This document shows positions 1-8,736 of a DNA stretch of 64,000 nt, one piece after another. The stretch is from positions 2,405,001 to 2,469,000 of the forward strand of contig NZ_CP007033.1 in NCBI RefSeq assembly GCF_000512895.1, read 5' to 3'. Every line of letters starts with the position of its first letter. The first letter of the stretch is position 1. A program made the translations under genes and the position numbers. The DNA is from Dehalobacter restrictus DSM 9455 (GTDB lineage Bacteria; Bacillota; Desulfitobacteriia; Desulfitobacteriales; Syntrophobotulaceae). The notes under the pieces are model-generated. The model ran no database searches and was not told where the DNA came from. It saw only the letters and a list, made by a program, of their open reading frames with translations.

Positions 1-41
1 ACTATATTACCCGGTAAACAATCTGTAAAGAGGTTTTTCGT

Positions 42-77
42 TTAAATAATGTATACATTCCTGTATACATTATTTAA
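42..77. repeat. AT-rich inverted repeat (hairpin)
   Basis: Two perfect 16-bp arms (42-57 and 62-77) surround a 4-base loop TTCC. The arms read TTAAATAATGTATACA and its complement. It lies just downstream of the radical SAM gene that ends at 116, so it may act as a weak terminator for that gene. It lacks a GC-rich stem, so an operator or a small repeat is equally possible. Confidence 0.6.
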
Positions 78-115
78 TATTACGCATATCCGGTTAATCC
101 TAAACCTGTCATTGG

Positions 116-1069
116 TCATAAGAGTCCAACTCCCCAAATTTCTTGACCGCATCGGCATTTCCCTTCTGTGGTTTTAACGGTGACCTGCATGTCTCTGGTA
201 ATAACCTCCTGACCGCATTGCGGACAATAGGTTGTGTTGCCTCCTGCCATATTTCCAAGGTACACATACGGTAGGCAATCTTTGGCCAACCCCCATAGTT
301 TCTTCAGCTTCTTTTCATCTGTTGCCGGTATTTTGCTTTTATGCATTGGATGATATTTGCTCAAATGCCACGCCAGCGGAACATTTAAGCCGGACAGCCA
401 TTTGGCCAGCGCCTTAATTTCCTGCGGATTGTCATTCAAGCTGGGGATAATAAGCGTTGTGATCTCGGTATGAACATTTGATACCAGCGTTTCAACTGTT
501 TTTAGCACCCACTCCAGTTTCCCACCGGTGTATTTCTCGTAGAATTCAGGGGTAAACCCTTTGATATCAATATTGACCGCATCGATGTAAGGGATTAGAT
601 ATTCGAGGTATTTCTGTTCGATAATCCCATTGGATACCAGAACGACCTTTCCTCCCCGTTCTTTGACCAGCGGAGCTGTCTCCATGATCATTTCGTACCA
701 GACCAGAGGCTCCGTATACGTAAAGCAAATTCCGACGGACTGGTCTTCCCCGGCCATTTCTGTCAGCCGCTTCGGGGAAATCCGGCGTCCCTGCTCATAT
801 TTCTGAGAGATCTCATGGTTCTGGCAGAAGAAGCAGTGCAGGTTGCAGCCATAGCTGCCGACTGAGAATATCCAGCTTCCCGGATAGAAATGATAAAGCG
901 GTTTCTTCTCCACAGGATCAAGATGGAACGCAGCGACTTCAGCGAAAGTCAGCGGTATGATTTCACCGTTCCGACACCCTCTGACCTTACAGAATCCTGA
1001 CTGGCCTTCTTTGAGTTTGCAGTGATGCGGACATAGGGGACATTCAGAAAATCCTGCCATATGCTTCAT
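116..1069 (-). CDS. amrS: AmmeMemoRadiSam system radical SAM enzyme
   Basis: 317-residue radical SAM protein. It opens with a cysteine-rich segment (CPLCPHHC, about residues 10-17, with a further Cys in GFCKVRGC). The radical SAM triad follows near residue 75 as CNLHCFFC, preceded by the FSVGSYG signature of this family. The C-terminal region carries another Cys pair (CPQCG, then CRCG). The family is known for co-occurring with Memo-like and AMMECR1-like proteins; the substrate is unknown to me. The gene lies 12 bases after the Memo/AMMECR1 fusion gene, so the two form an operon. The start could be the ATG at 1069 or the ATG nine bases later, which has better spacing from GGAAAGAGGG. Confidence 0.88.
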   Translation of the reverse strand: MKHMAGFSECPLCPHHCKLKEGQSGFCKVRGCRNGEIIPLTFAEVAAFHLDPVEKKPLYHFYPGSWIFSVGSYGCNLHCFFCQNHEISQKYEQGRRISPKRLTEMAGEDQSVGICFTYTEPLVWYEMIMETAPLVKERGGKVVLVSNGIIEQKYLEYLIPYIDAVNIDIKGFTPEFYEKYTGGKLEWVLKTVETLVSNVHTEITTLIIPSLNDNPQEIKALAKWLSGLNVPLAWHLSKYHPMHKSKIPATDEKKLKKLWGLAKDCLPYVYLGNMAGGNTTYCPQCGQEVITRDMQVTVKTTEGKCRCGQEIWGVGLL

Positions 1070-1081
1070 CCCTCTTTCCTG

Positions 1082-2344
1082 TTATTCAAAAAAACGTTCG
1101 ACTTCAAAACGCCAGAGCTCGACTTCCTCCCCCGGATCAATACCAGCTTTCTGTTTGGCTATTCCGACCTGTTCTTCAACCGTATCAATCCCTTCGAGAT
1201 GCGGCAGCAACAGCCCGACCTTTCCACCCCGGCGTACGACTACCCCGTAACGCTGAGGATCCAGTTCTTCAGGCCCAGTAATCTTCTCCGTGTCTCCAAG
1301 AACATCGACAGATACAGATATTAAGGGCAGTTCTTCCGGTTGGACCGGCCAAAAGCGCGGATCCTGGGTACCTGCTGCTATGGCGTTATGTCTAATCTCT
1401 GAAGCTAGGTCTTCTCTTACCGGTTGGATCGTGCCAATGCAACCCCGCAAAGTCCCATCCTTTTTAAGGGAAACAAAGCAGCCTTTCTTTTCTTTCAGTA
1501 GAGTGTCTCCAGGAATATTTAACCTGTCAAAAGGCTGGGATGTAAGATAGTAAGTCAGGCATTCCCTGGCATAACCCGCAATCGGTGAAGAACGAAATAT
1601 CTCAGCAATGAGATAACCTACACCAAACGGTCCTTCATAGGAGAGAACCTTAATCGCGCCTTCTCTCGCCCCGAGTGCAAACAGCAGGGAATGATAGCCG
1701 CACTGACCTGCTTCATCCAAAAGACTAGCGGGAATCCCCCTGAGCAGTGTTGTATCTCTTTTCAATCCTTTGACTATAAGCTGGTCCAGTTTGGGGCCTG
1801 AAGGGTGGAATCCATAAGGTCCGTCTTCTTTGAGCCGGTGGGAAAGGTCACCGCTTGCAATCAAGGCGCAGCGTTCAGCTGCATCATTTAAAATTTGGCC
1901 AACTTTTTTTCCGTAATGTTCCGGACGGCTCATCGGCATGCTTAAGATAACAATCTTCCCGGACCATCCGGCTTGATGGAGGAAGTAAAGCGGAATGAGT
2001 GAACCATGATCAAGCTCTGCCCGGACAGGAATAGCATCAGGAATCTTTTCCCTGATGGTCTCCGCGAGTTGCTGATCTGTTTCAAAGCTTAAGCTAACCT
2101 GTCCTGCCCCAAAACGGCTGAAACTCCCGGAGAGAGAGTCACCGTCTAAGATTACCAAACCCTGCTCGGCCAGCTGCGCATGAGGAGATACAATCAGAAC
2201 CGTCTGCGTATTCATCCTGATGACTTGCTGAACAAGCGTCCTATAAGCCTCTGCTGTTTGCTGACAACCCTTTTCTTCACCATGCCCGACCTCAGGCACA
2301 AGAATCGGAGGATGAGGAACAAATCCTACATAGACAAGACTCAT
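1082..2344 (-). CDS. AmmeMemoRadiSam fusion: Memo-like plus AMMECR1-like domains
   Basis: 420-residue two-domain protein. Residues 1 to about 260 are a Memo-like domain of the class III extradiol dioxygenase fold, with the N-terminal FVPHPPILVPEVG signature and a conserved GDLSHRL segment. Residues from about 290 are an AMMECR1-like domain, recognised by GCFVSLKKDGTLRGCIGT. Elsewhere the two domains are often separate genes; the fusion supports a joint function. The start ATG at 2344 is preceded by AAGGAGG with 7-base spacing. The gene is first in a two-gene operon with the radical SAM enzyme downstream. The biochemical role of the system is not established, so only the family assignment is firm. 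Confidence 0.88.
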   Translation of the reverse strand: MSLVYVGFVPHPPILVPEVGHGEEKGCQQTAEAYRTLVQQVIRMNTQTVLIVSPHAQLAEQGLVILDGDSLSGSFSRFGAGQVSLSFETDQQLAETIREKIPDAIPVRAELDHGSLIPLYFLHQAGWSGKIVILSMPMSRPEHYGKKVGQILNDAAERCALIASGDLSHRLKEDGPYGFHPSGPKLDQLIVKGLKRDTTLLRGIPASLLDEAGQCGYHSLLFALGAREGAIKVLSYEGPFGVGYLIAEIFRSSPIAGYARECLTYYLTSQPFDRLNIPGDTLLKEKKGCFVSLKKDGTLRGCIGTIQPVREDLASEIRHNAIAAGTQDPRFWPVQPEELPLISVSVDVLGDTEKITGPEELDPQRYGVVVRRGGKVGLLLPHLEGIDTVEEQVGIAKQKAGIDPGEEVELWRFEVERFFE

Positions 2345-2452
2345 AGCAATACCTCCTTAGTTTCTGGTATATTGAGAATTAAAAATTCATTTTATCCTAT
2401 GATTAATTTTTTTATATATTTTCTTTTTATATGCACATTTATCCTGCCAGTG

Positions 2453-3030
2453 CATCTGTTTGGATTAGATTAATCTGCTTTCTACTGCTATTTCTACCAG
2501 CTTAATAATTATGACGCGATTCGCAGTGCTGGTTAGACTTCCTCGTCCTTTGGTCCCCAAATCGCATTGATGTTTTTTCTTAGAACCAGCAGGGCTGCCG
2601 TTTCAGCCAGTGCTGACTCTTTCCTCTGGAGTTCCTTCTTAACCTGCTTTAACTCTTTTTCTATTTCTTTTTCCCGACGTTGTGAAGTGGCTAGTTCCTG
2701 AGCCACACCGCCATTAGCCTGCATACAGTTGCCCTGCCAAGACTTGACCTGCTCAACAGGCAAACCTTTCTTACGACAGGTATTCTGCTTTTTCGATCTC
2801 ACTAGAGTGGATGTCTCAACCACGATGAGAAATTTGTCGCGTGTGCTCTATTGCTCAATTCGCCGTTCACCAGAAGGCGCTGCAAATCCCTTCCCTCGTA
2901 TTTCCCTCCGCCACAACTTCAAAGTCCCCTCTGGAACGCCTATCTTCTGCTGAATCAGACTAAGAGACTGGTCGTTTGGCGGTAACATCTTCGCAATAAT
3001 AGAACTTTTTAACTCTTTTGGATATCTCAT
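2453..3030 (-). pseudogene. Decayed IS3-family element: orfA and 5' end of orfB
   Basis: One reading frame from 3030 to 2533 (166 codons) matches an IS3-type OrfA. It has an N-terminal helix-turn-helix (KELKSSIIAKMLPPND) and ends in a Lys/Glu-rich coiled coil (KELKQVKKELQRKESAL). A single in-frame amber codon at 2848-2850 follows RRIEQ, where a Trp is expected. After the OrfA stop, another frame gives the OrfB N-terminus (NRVIIIKLVEIAVES) with one ochre codon, and it breaks off at about 2453 inside AACAGATG. The missing continuation of OrfB sits on the other side of the pce operon from 7736. The element is inactive; the nonsense changes are all C/G to T/A. Confidence 0.75.
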
Positions 3031-3126
3031 GTCGTTTTCCCTCCTGTGTTCCTTCAGGGATACTTTTCATAAGTCTCTACGTCAACTATCGTAACACAGG
3101 AGGATAATCTTAAAAGATAGGATAGA

Positions 3127-4077
3127 TTAACTTGCCAAATTGATTTTTAGCAAATAGTCTATTGTTTTTTTTCGTAAATACGATGCCAGTAAAAAATTGA
3201 TGTCCATAAACTCTTCGGGGAGTTGACCGTTTTGTCGGCTTTCGTTAATTCGCTTTTCAAGATATTTGATTTCATCCGGAGTAAGATTTATCTCTTCTTT
3301 CTCAATAACAGAATTTATCATAAGTTCCCAGAGAATCCTTCTGGATGCCTCTTCCTTACATTCGGCCAGCAATTGGTCTGCGGTTATTTTTCTATGGATC
3401 AAATATTCCATAAGTTCCATATCATCAACTATTTTGAGTTCTTCAGTAAATTTCTTATATAAATCTTCAGCAGCTGAATCCAATTCTTCTTCATCAAATT
3501 CATACTTACATTGTTTAACTAAAGCTTGAAAAATCAAGAGAATATTTGCCTCCCGTTCCTTCCCCTCTTTTTCGTGAGTGATTTTTAGGGCAAGCATATT
3601 TTTTAAGTCTTTCAGGTTTTTTAGATCAGGTTCAACTTTCCTAATTAATTCTTCAGTCAATTCTGGTTTCTTCACCACAAAAACGCTCTTAATCTTAACG
3701 GTAAATGTAAACTCGCTTCCCCACCAACGCTGAAATTCTAAGGCATCGGGCTGAATAACACTCTCAAAGGTCACTGTGTCGCCCATTTTCTTCCCTAGGA
3801 GATTTGCACTAACTTCTCGAAATACACCTTCACTGCCGACTATTAATTTTGTATCGATGTTTCTTATAACCGGTACTGTTGCATCCTTTTCATAACCGTC
3901 AATATCCACGATTACATAATCGTTTGTTTTAATAGGCTCATTTCTTTTTTCTTCTTCAATTTCATCAAAAGAGCCTATGATATAATCTAAGGCTTGCTGA
4001 ATCTCCTCTTCTTGGACTGTTGTATCAAAACGCTTGACATTTAGACCCTTATATTGTCCAAGTTCGAACTGTTTCAT
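3127..4077 (-). CDS. pceT: PceT, trigger-factor-like chaperone for PceA
   Basis: 316-residue trigger-factor-type protein, last gene of the pce operon. PceT is known in Desulfitobacterium and Dehalobacter as a dedicated chaperone that binds the twin-arginine leader of PceA before export. The protein begins directly with the segment leading into the peptidyl-prolyl isomerase domain (FELGQYKGLNVKRF, then DYVIVDIDGYEKD), followed by the helical C-terminal arms. The usual ~110-residue ribosome-binding domain of trigger factor is absent. The ATG at 4077 is chosen, 10 bases after GGGAGG; a GTG at 4083 is the alternative. Confidence 0.92.
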   Translation of the reverse strand: MKQFELGQYKGLNVKRFDTTVQEEEIQQALDYIIGSFDEIEEEKRNEPIKTNDYVIVDIDGYEKDATVPVIRNIDTKLIVGSEGVFREVSANLLGKKMGDTVTFESVIQPDALEFQRWWGSEFTFTVKIKSVFVVKKPELTEELIRKVEPDLKNLKDLKNMLALKITHEKEGKEREANILLIFQALVKQCKYEFDEEELDSAAEDLYKKFTEELKIVDDMELMEYLIHRKITADQLLAECKEEASRRILWELMINSVIEKEEINLTPDEIKYLEKRINESRQNGQLPEEFMDINFLLASYLRKKTIDYLLKINLAS

Positions 4078-4204
4078 TATCACGATTCCTCCCTCGTTAT
4101 GTCTATTTGATACGCTACTTTCTCAGGAAAATTTCAACGGTCAGCCCTCAGGATTCCTACTGACTGAAGCATTACAACAAAATGGGCGACTGCGAAAATA
4201 AGGA

Positions 4205-5491
4205 TCAAGAGTGTGAAGACCAGGTCTCTTGTTCTTCCTTTTTTTTGCGTTTCAATCGATCTACTCTCTGTTTCCATATTCTTACCTCCTCATTTCGCCA
4301 ACGGTTAAGCAAATTGTAAATAAATCCTACCGGACAGAAGAATTTACAATAAAAACGGCTAATAAATAAGCTCATAAACAAGAAGATCGGTAACATCAAC
4401 CACATTAACCATACCGATTTGAACAGGAAGAGCGCGCCAAAAGGCTGGTAATCCAATGTCCCATAGTCACCCAGTAATGTGCCCAGCAGAAGTGCAACCC
4501 ATAAAATGGTCGGAGCTACCAGCCTGAGTATTTTAATAGTCTTCTGGGAAATATTCAGAGATTTGAACCCTGCAGCCTTGTTAAGAATCTCCTGTACTGC
4601 TCCAAAAGGACAAATCCAAGCGCAATACAGATTTTTTCCCAAAAGGATAATAAATCCGAGAGACCCGGCCATAAGCACATACCATTTCAGGTTAGTTATC
4701 CTGGGAATCTGCAACGTAATTGCTGAAAGAAGCAAGCTGCCTGTCACAAACTGATTAACGAGAAAACCAAGCACCACGACACTAACCAGCAGGAATGCCA
4801 GACGTATTTTTACGAGCTTCTTGATAAAGGCTGAGGCAAACGCAATTAAAAACATCGCAATCATGGCCATATCCTTCCAGCTAAGCTGGAATAAATCGTA
4901 AGGGTTGGCCCATTGGGTGTTAAAAAATTGCCCTGATAAATAAGAATTCCCTTTGTTCACAGCCTCAGCCACAGCATGTGACGACACTGTTGAACCTGTT
5001 ACCCGGTCAATATAATTATTTGTTTTTATACTACCCAGATATCCCGAATATCCATATGCTCCTCCCAAATAAATAGGCTCCTTGATTGCAAGACCTTGAA
5101 AGCCGTCAAAATACTTTTGGTCTGTGAGCCTTTCAAAAAAAACCGGAGTCTCTCCCTGTTTAGTAATAATAACTTTCTCTATAAGGCCCTTTTCGTTGAC
5201 GATAGTCATAGCCTCAACTTTGGATTGATATCCTATAGCCGAATCACATACTGCATAGAAACGTCCCTGTGCCGTATCGATTTTATAGGCATGCTGATTC
5301 CCCATCATTTTTTCTATGGATATAACGCCGAGAACATTTTTTTGGATGATTCCCTTGTAATCAACCGATTGAGGAGCCCAGAACACACCATATAAAATAG
5401 CTATTATGGCAGTGAGAAGTAAAGAAAATTGATAATAGTATTCCCATCCTCTTCTATTTTCCAACTCTGCTTTATTTTTCTTTGTTTTCAC
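4205..5491 (-). CDS. pceC: PceC, NosR/NirI-like membrane FMN-binding protein
   Basis: 428-residue polytopic membrane protein. An N-terminal membrane helix (residues 18-40) is followed by an extracytoplasmic FMN-binding domain. Its flavin-attachment motif is visible as TGSTVSS near residue 165. About five membrane segments follow, with two Cys motifs facing the cytoplasm (CAWICPFG and CKFFCPVG). This is the NosR/NirI layout. The role in organohalide respiration is unsettled: electron transfer to PceA or a maturation role have both been proposed for this family. The start is a GTG preceded by AGAGG. The gene is separated from pceB by about 107 bases containing a hairpin. Confidence 0.93.
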   Translation of the reverse strand: MKTKKNKAELENRRGWEYYYQFSLLLTAIIAILYGVFWAPQSVDYKGIIQKNVLGVISIEKMMGNQHAYKIDTAQGRFYAVCDSAIGYQSKVEAMTIVNEKGLIEKVIITKQGETPVFFERLTDQKYFDGFQGLAIKEPIYLGGAYGYSGYLGSIKTNNYIDRVTGSTVSSHAVAEAVNKGNSYLSGQFFNTQWANPYDLFQLSWKDMAMIAMFLIAFASAFIKKLVKIRLAFLLVSVVVLGFLVNQFVTGSLLLSAITLQIPRITNLKWYVLMAGSLGFIILLGKNLYCAWICPFGAVQEILNKAAGFKSLNISQKTIKILRLVAPTILWVALLLGTLLGDYGTLDYQPFGALFLFKSVWLMWLMLPIFLFMSLFISRFYCKFFCPVGFIYNLLNRWRNEEVRIWKQRVDRLKRKKKEEQETWSSHS

Positions 5492-5534
5492 AGCTTATGA
5501 ACCTCTTAAAAAATTATGAAGATTATAGAGCTGA

Positions 5535-5566
5535 GCCAGTAAGTATCTGAAGAGACACTTACTGGC
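5535..5566 (-). terminator. Hairpin between pceB and pceC
   Basis: Perfect 10-bp inverted repeat, GCCAGTAAGT and ACTTACTGGC, with a 12-base loop, in the pceB-pceC gap. There is no T-run after the stem on the minus strand, so it is not a textbook terminator. It could be an RNA processing or stability element that sets unequal amounts of pceAB and pceCT message. Confidence 0.5.
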
Positions 5567-5598
5567 CTCATTAATCCTATGGCTTGATGCTCTAATTG

Positions 5599-5916
5599 CT
5601 AAGCAGAAATAGTATCCGAACTTTCTCTGATTTTTTTTGCCGGATGGTTAGCCAGCCTGTAAGTAATAATCGCAGGAATAAGTGCCGTGCCTCCGAAGAA
5701 GATAAATCCCATGCCAATAGCTTGGTATTCACGCTCCGAAAAGCTGGAATATCCCCAGGCCAAAGCAAATATAAAGAAAAAGTTGGCGAGGAACCCGCAG
5801 ATTTGAAGAGGTATGGTATCTTTGCCCTTCCCTTTCAGATACCGCCAGATCCCGTATTGGATAAGCAATGCAGTCATACCCAGTGCCATCCAAATCAGCA
5901 CATCATATATATTCAT
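5599..5916 (-). CDS. pceB: PceB, membrane anchor of reductive dehalogenase
   Basis: 105-residue integral membrane protein with three predicted membrane segments: IYDVLIWMALGMTALLIQYG, then ICGFLANFFFIFALAWGY, then GMGFIFFGGTALIPAIITY. Every respiratory reductive dehalogenase operon carries such a small B protein, thought to anchor the catalytic A subunit on the outer face of the membrane. The start ATG at 5916 is preceded by AAGGAG. An upstream in-frame GTG at 5928 lies directly against that Shine-Dalgarno sequence and is unlikely. It is cotranscribed with pceA, which ends 62 bases upstream. Confidence 0.95.
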   Translation of the reverse strand: MNIYDVLIWMALGMTALLIQYGIWRYLKGKGKDTIPLQICGFLANFFFIFALAWGYSSFSEREYQAIGMGFIFFGGTALIPAIITYRLANHPAKKIRESSDTISA

Positions 5917-5978
5917 AATACCTTTCACTCCTTATAATAATTTTCTCCTTTTGATTAATATATTTGACATTGAAATCA

Positions 5979-7634
5979 CTATTGTTTTATAGACTCAGGA
6001 TTATTCCAGAAGTCTTTGACCATGTTCTGAACATAACCCGATTCAAGTCTTTCATCAGGGTTTACAGGCCCGTTATAGCCGAACCATTCATCAAACTTGC
6101 GGGCTGCATCCTGAAGCAATGGAATTTGGGTGGCTATTCTGGCCACATCGTGGTTCCAGGTCTCGACTTTGTTCCACGAACATACAGCCACACAATTTGC
6201 GCAGGGACTACCGTTATAGGCCCAGAAAGAGCCGCAACGGTTGGAATCAAGATGCCATTTTTCAGTATATGGATTTTCGGCTACCTCACAATCCTCTGGC
6301 TGCAGAACCTTAGGGTCTTTCTCATGGGAGATGGCCTGGGCGGGGCAGGCATCCGCACATTTTTTGCACAGGCGGCAGAACTCGCGTACCCCGAATTTTC
6401 TCGGCTTGTCCGGAGCAAGTTCCAGGTCGGTGTAGACTTTGGCGATGCGATGTCTCGGACCGAATTTCTGGGTAATTAAAAGTCCGTTTCTGCCTGCTTC
6501 TCCAAGCCCGGCCTGAACGGCCATAGGAACACTTATTCCGGTATCGTTTCCGCACGGCGCTGCATAATAGCCAAGCTTCCTCAGAAAAACCGCGATTTTG
6601 TAAGCTACTTCTGCCATATTGGAGTAACTTTTCCCCACCGTGGCACTGGAAATGACTGACGGTGAGGTGCGTATAGCTTCGTAATCCTCTTCAAGAACGA
6701 AGACAATCACACTTTTTGGTTTGAAACCTGCATACTTCTCCCAATCAGGTTCAAATTTTGCATGTCCGAAAACTTCTACTCCCCCGCCTGACAGCATCTT
6801 TGGCAAATCCCATGGCAGATATTTGGTTCTGCCGTTGGGCATTTTACAAGGTTTTAGAATCTTCCTGCCCCAGGTAGAATAGGTCCAACGCTCGTCATAG
6901 GGTGCGATGCCGACTAGATCGGCTCCCAGGAGACGGGTTGCTTTTTTAAGGATTTTACTGGCTTCTTCCTTTGATTCGAATTTCCACTGTTGGCCTTGTT
7001 GTCGCACACTTTCAACATCGATATTGTCCCAGTTGTACAAACCGGGTACCATGACAGGCTCATTAGCTATTTCATTGGTCATAGGATTTATGGGATAAAG
7101 CGGGATTACACTTCCCGGACCACCACCTGCTGCGTTAAATCCGGAATAATCAAATTCTACAGCCCAGGCGCCGGCGTTCAAGGCCTCATCCAACCCGGTC
7201 CAGCCTGTTTCATTATGGCGCTGGGTTAACATGGCACCCAAATGTTGAGTATGGAAAAGAATGCTTGTTTCTGTATGTGTCGCTGGACGCCCTTTGATCC
7301 CAAGTCTTTCCGCATTCAGCGTGGGCAGGTCTTTCCCCGTATCTTTCTTGCCTGTGATTTTGGAAACATCGTCGTAATGAAACTTAATAGGAGTCTTGTT
7401 TGCTTCCGGGTCGAAAGTCTTTTCAAAGAAGTTCTTCAGACTATTGTAACGTTGGTACTTTGCATCCACCTTGTATGGAAATTCTGAGGTTTCCGTGATC
7501 GGAGCCACGATGTCCGCAGCATCAGCCACCAAGGGGCTAACCATCCCCTTCACCGCAGATGCCGAGGCTACAGCAGCTGCAGCTGCTCCAAGCATCGAGG
7601 CTTTTAAAAAATTCCTCCTGTTGATTTCTCCCAT
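5979..7634 (-). CDS. pceA: PceA, tetrachloroethene reductive dehalogenase
   Basis: 551-residue catalytic subunit that reductively dechlorinates tetra- and trichloroethene using a corrinoid cofactor and two [4Fe-4S] clusters. It begins with a twin-arginine signal (RRNFLKAS at residues 6-13, then an alanine-rich hydrophobic stretch), so it is exported by Tat. Fe-S ligands are visible near the C-terminus: Cys420, 423, 426 and 430 in CRLCKKCADACP, and Cys465, 476, 479 and 483 around CANCVAVC. Sequence and length match the PceA of Dehalobacter restrictus and Desulfitobacterium hafniense Y51 as I remember them. The start ATG at 7634 follows AAGGAGG with good spacing; the longer GTG-started frame has no ribosome site. 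Confidence 0.97.
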   Translation of the reverse strand: MGEINRRNFLKASMLGAAAAAVASASAVKGMVSPLVADAADIVAPITETSEFPYKVDAKYQRYNSLKNFFEKTFDPEANKTPIKFHYDDVSKITGKKDTGKDLPTLNAERLGIKGRPATHTETSILFHTQHLGAMLTQRHNETGWTGLDEALNAGAWAVEFDYSGFNAAGGGPGSVIPLYPINPMTNEIANEPVMVPGLYNWDNIDVESVRQQGQQWKFESKEEASKILKKATRLLGADLVGIAPYDERWTYSTWGRKILKPCKMPNGRTKYLPWDLPKMLSGGGVEVFGHAKFEPDWEKYAGFKPKSVIVFVLEEDYEAIRTSPSVISSATVGKSYSNMAEVAYKIAVFLRKLGYYAAPCGNDTGISVPMAVQAGLGEAGRNGLLITQKFGPRHRIAKVYTDLELAPDKPRKFGVREFCRLCKKCADACPAQAISHEKDPKVLQPEDCEVAENPYTEKWHLDSNRCGSFWAYNGSPCANCVAVCSWNKVETWNHDVARIATQIPLLQDAARKFDEWFGYNGPVNPDERLESGYVQNMVKDFWNNPESIKQ

Positions 7635-7677
7635 TCGAATCTTCCTCCTTAATAATAATTGCACGTGCCTAATAATT

Positions 7678-7683
7678 ATTATA
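7678..7683 (-). promoter_or_regulatory. Possible -10 box of the pce operon
   Basis: TATAAT on the minus strand, 44 bases upstream of the pceA start. No good -35 hexamer (TTGACA-like) is visible 16-18 bases upstream. I also see no full dehalobox-type palindrome (TTAAT-N4-ATTAA), so the promoter assignment is weak. The proposed inversion breakpoint lies only about 55 bases further upstream, so the original -35 context could have been exchanged. Confidence 0.35.
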
Positions 7684-7735
7684 AAACTACTCTATTAATT
7701 TTGATGTGCAGGGATATACAATATATGAGCACACC

Positions 7736-8600
7736 AACAGATGGCTTGTAAAGAAATTGGCATATCGGTACGAACATTGCAACGTTAGTGTAAGAATGGG
7801 GCACCTGAAGCAGATCGGAGACCCTTGGCAAAGCGCTCTGAACCAGCGAATAAACTTACGGAAGCAGAATGCAAGGAGATTCTAGAATTAGTCAACTAAC
7901 CTGAATTTCAAAGTTTACCACCCAGTCAGATTGTCCCGATGCTTGCGGACCAAGGTATCTACATCGCCTCCGAATCAACCTTCTATCGAGTCATGCATGA
8001 AGCAGGTGAACAGAATCATCGTGGACGTTGTAAGGCACCCTCCAGCAGACCTAAATCCACGCATTGTGCGACCGAACCTAATCGTGTACGGTCTTGGGAT
8101 ATTACATATTTGCCAGGCCCTGTTAGAGGAATCTACTTCTATTTATATCTCATCCTGGACATCTTTAGCCGAGACATTGTCGGATGGGAAGTCTGGATCG
8201 AAGAAAGTGCGGAACATGCCAGTCAACTCATTCGGTGGGCAGTCATGGCTCAGAATATAACCCGACAAGAAGAACCTTTGGTCTTGCATTCTGATAATGG
8301 TAGCCCGATGAAAGGCGAATCCATGCTGGAAATGCTCTATCAATTGGGTATTACATCGTCTAGGAGTCGCCCGAGGGTTAGTAGATTCATCAAAAGAATG
8401 CCTCAGCTGCCAGAATAATGGAAGCCATTCATGAGCCATTAGGGTTGGTTCAGGGAGAATACCCTAACAATGTCGTAACTCCTACACAAGTCTCCCAGGC
8501 TTACCTTGATCTAGCTAAGATTCTGAAGCTCCTTAAAACCAATATTACTTTGACAAAGTTCCGCTCATGTACCAAGCTGGATCTGACGATAAACCTGAAA
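7736..8600 (+). pseudogene. Decayed IS3-family OrfB transposase (5'-truncated)
   Basis: IS3-type OrfB remnant. Reading begins abruptly at QQMACKEIGISVRTLQR, has an amber codon where Trp is expected and an ochre codon after ELVN. It then runs open through the integrase core (WDITYLPGP, LILDIFSRDIVGWE, LHSDNGSPMKG), giving two of the DDE aspartates. After SRSRPRVS the frame is disrupted and the third catalytic Glu region is missing. The N-terminal residues absent here are found on the far side of the pce operon at 2453-2530. Function is lost. Confidence 0.8.
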
Positions 8601-8614
8601 TAATAGGACATTTT

Positions 8615-8657
8615 AAAATCGCCGAAACGCTTGTATTTCAAACGTTCCGGCGATTTT
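8615..8657. terminator. Symmetrical hairpin with A and T flanks
   Basis: AAAATCGCCG at 8615-8624 pairs with CGGCGATTTT at 8648-8657, with an inner AACG/CGTT extension. A-run and T-run on the two sides make it a possible bidirectional terminator. It sits just after the end of the decayed OrfB. Confidence 0.6.
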
Positions 8658-8736
8658 CGACCTCCTTTCTCCTAAAGTCAGGAGGATAAAGATGAATCTA
8701 AAATAGATGCATCTTAAAGTTTGATTTGATCAAAGT

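Noticed and set aside
7678-7735. Dehalobox (TTAAT-N4-ATTAA) in front of pceA
   Set aside because: Half sites ATTAAT and TTGAT occur, but no pair with correct spacing and symmetry, so no operator is claimed.
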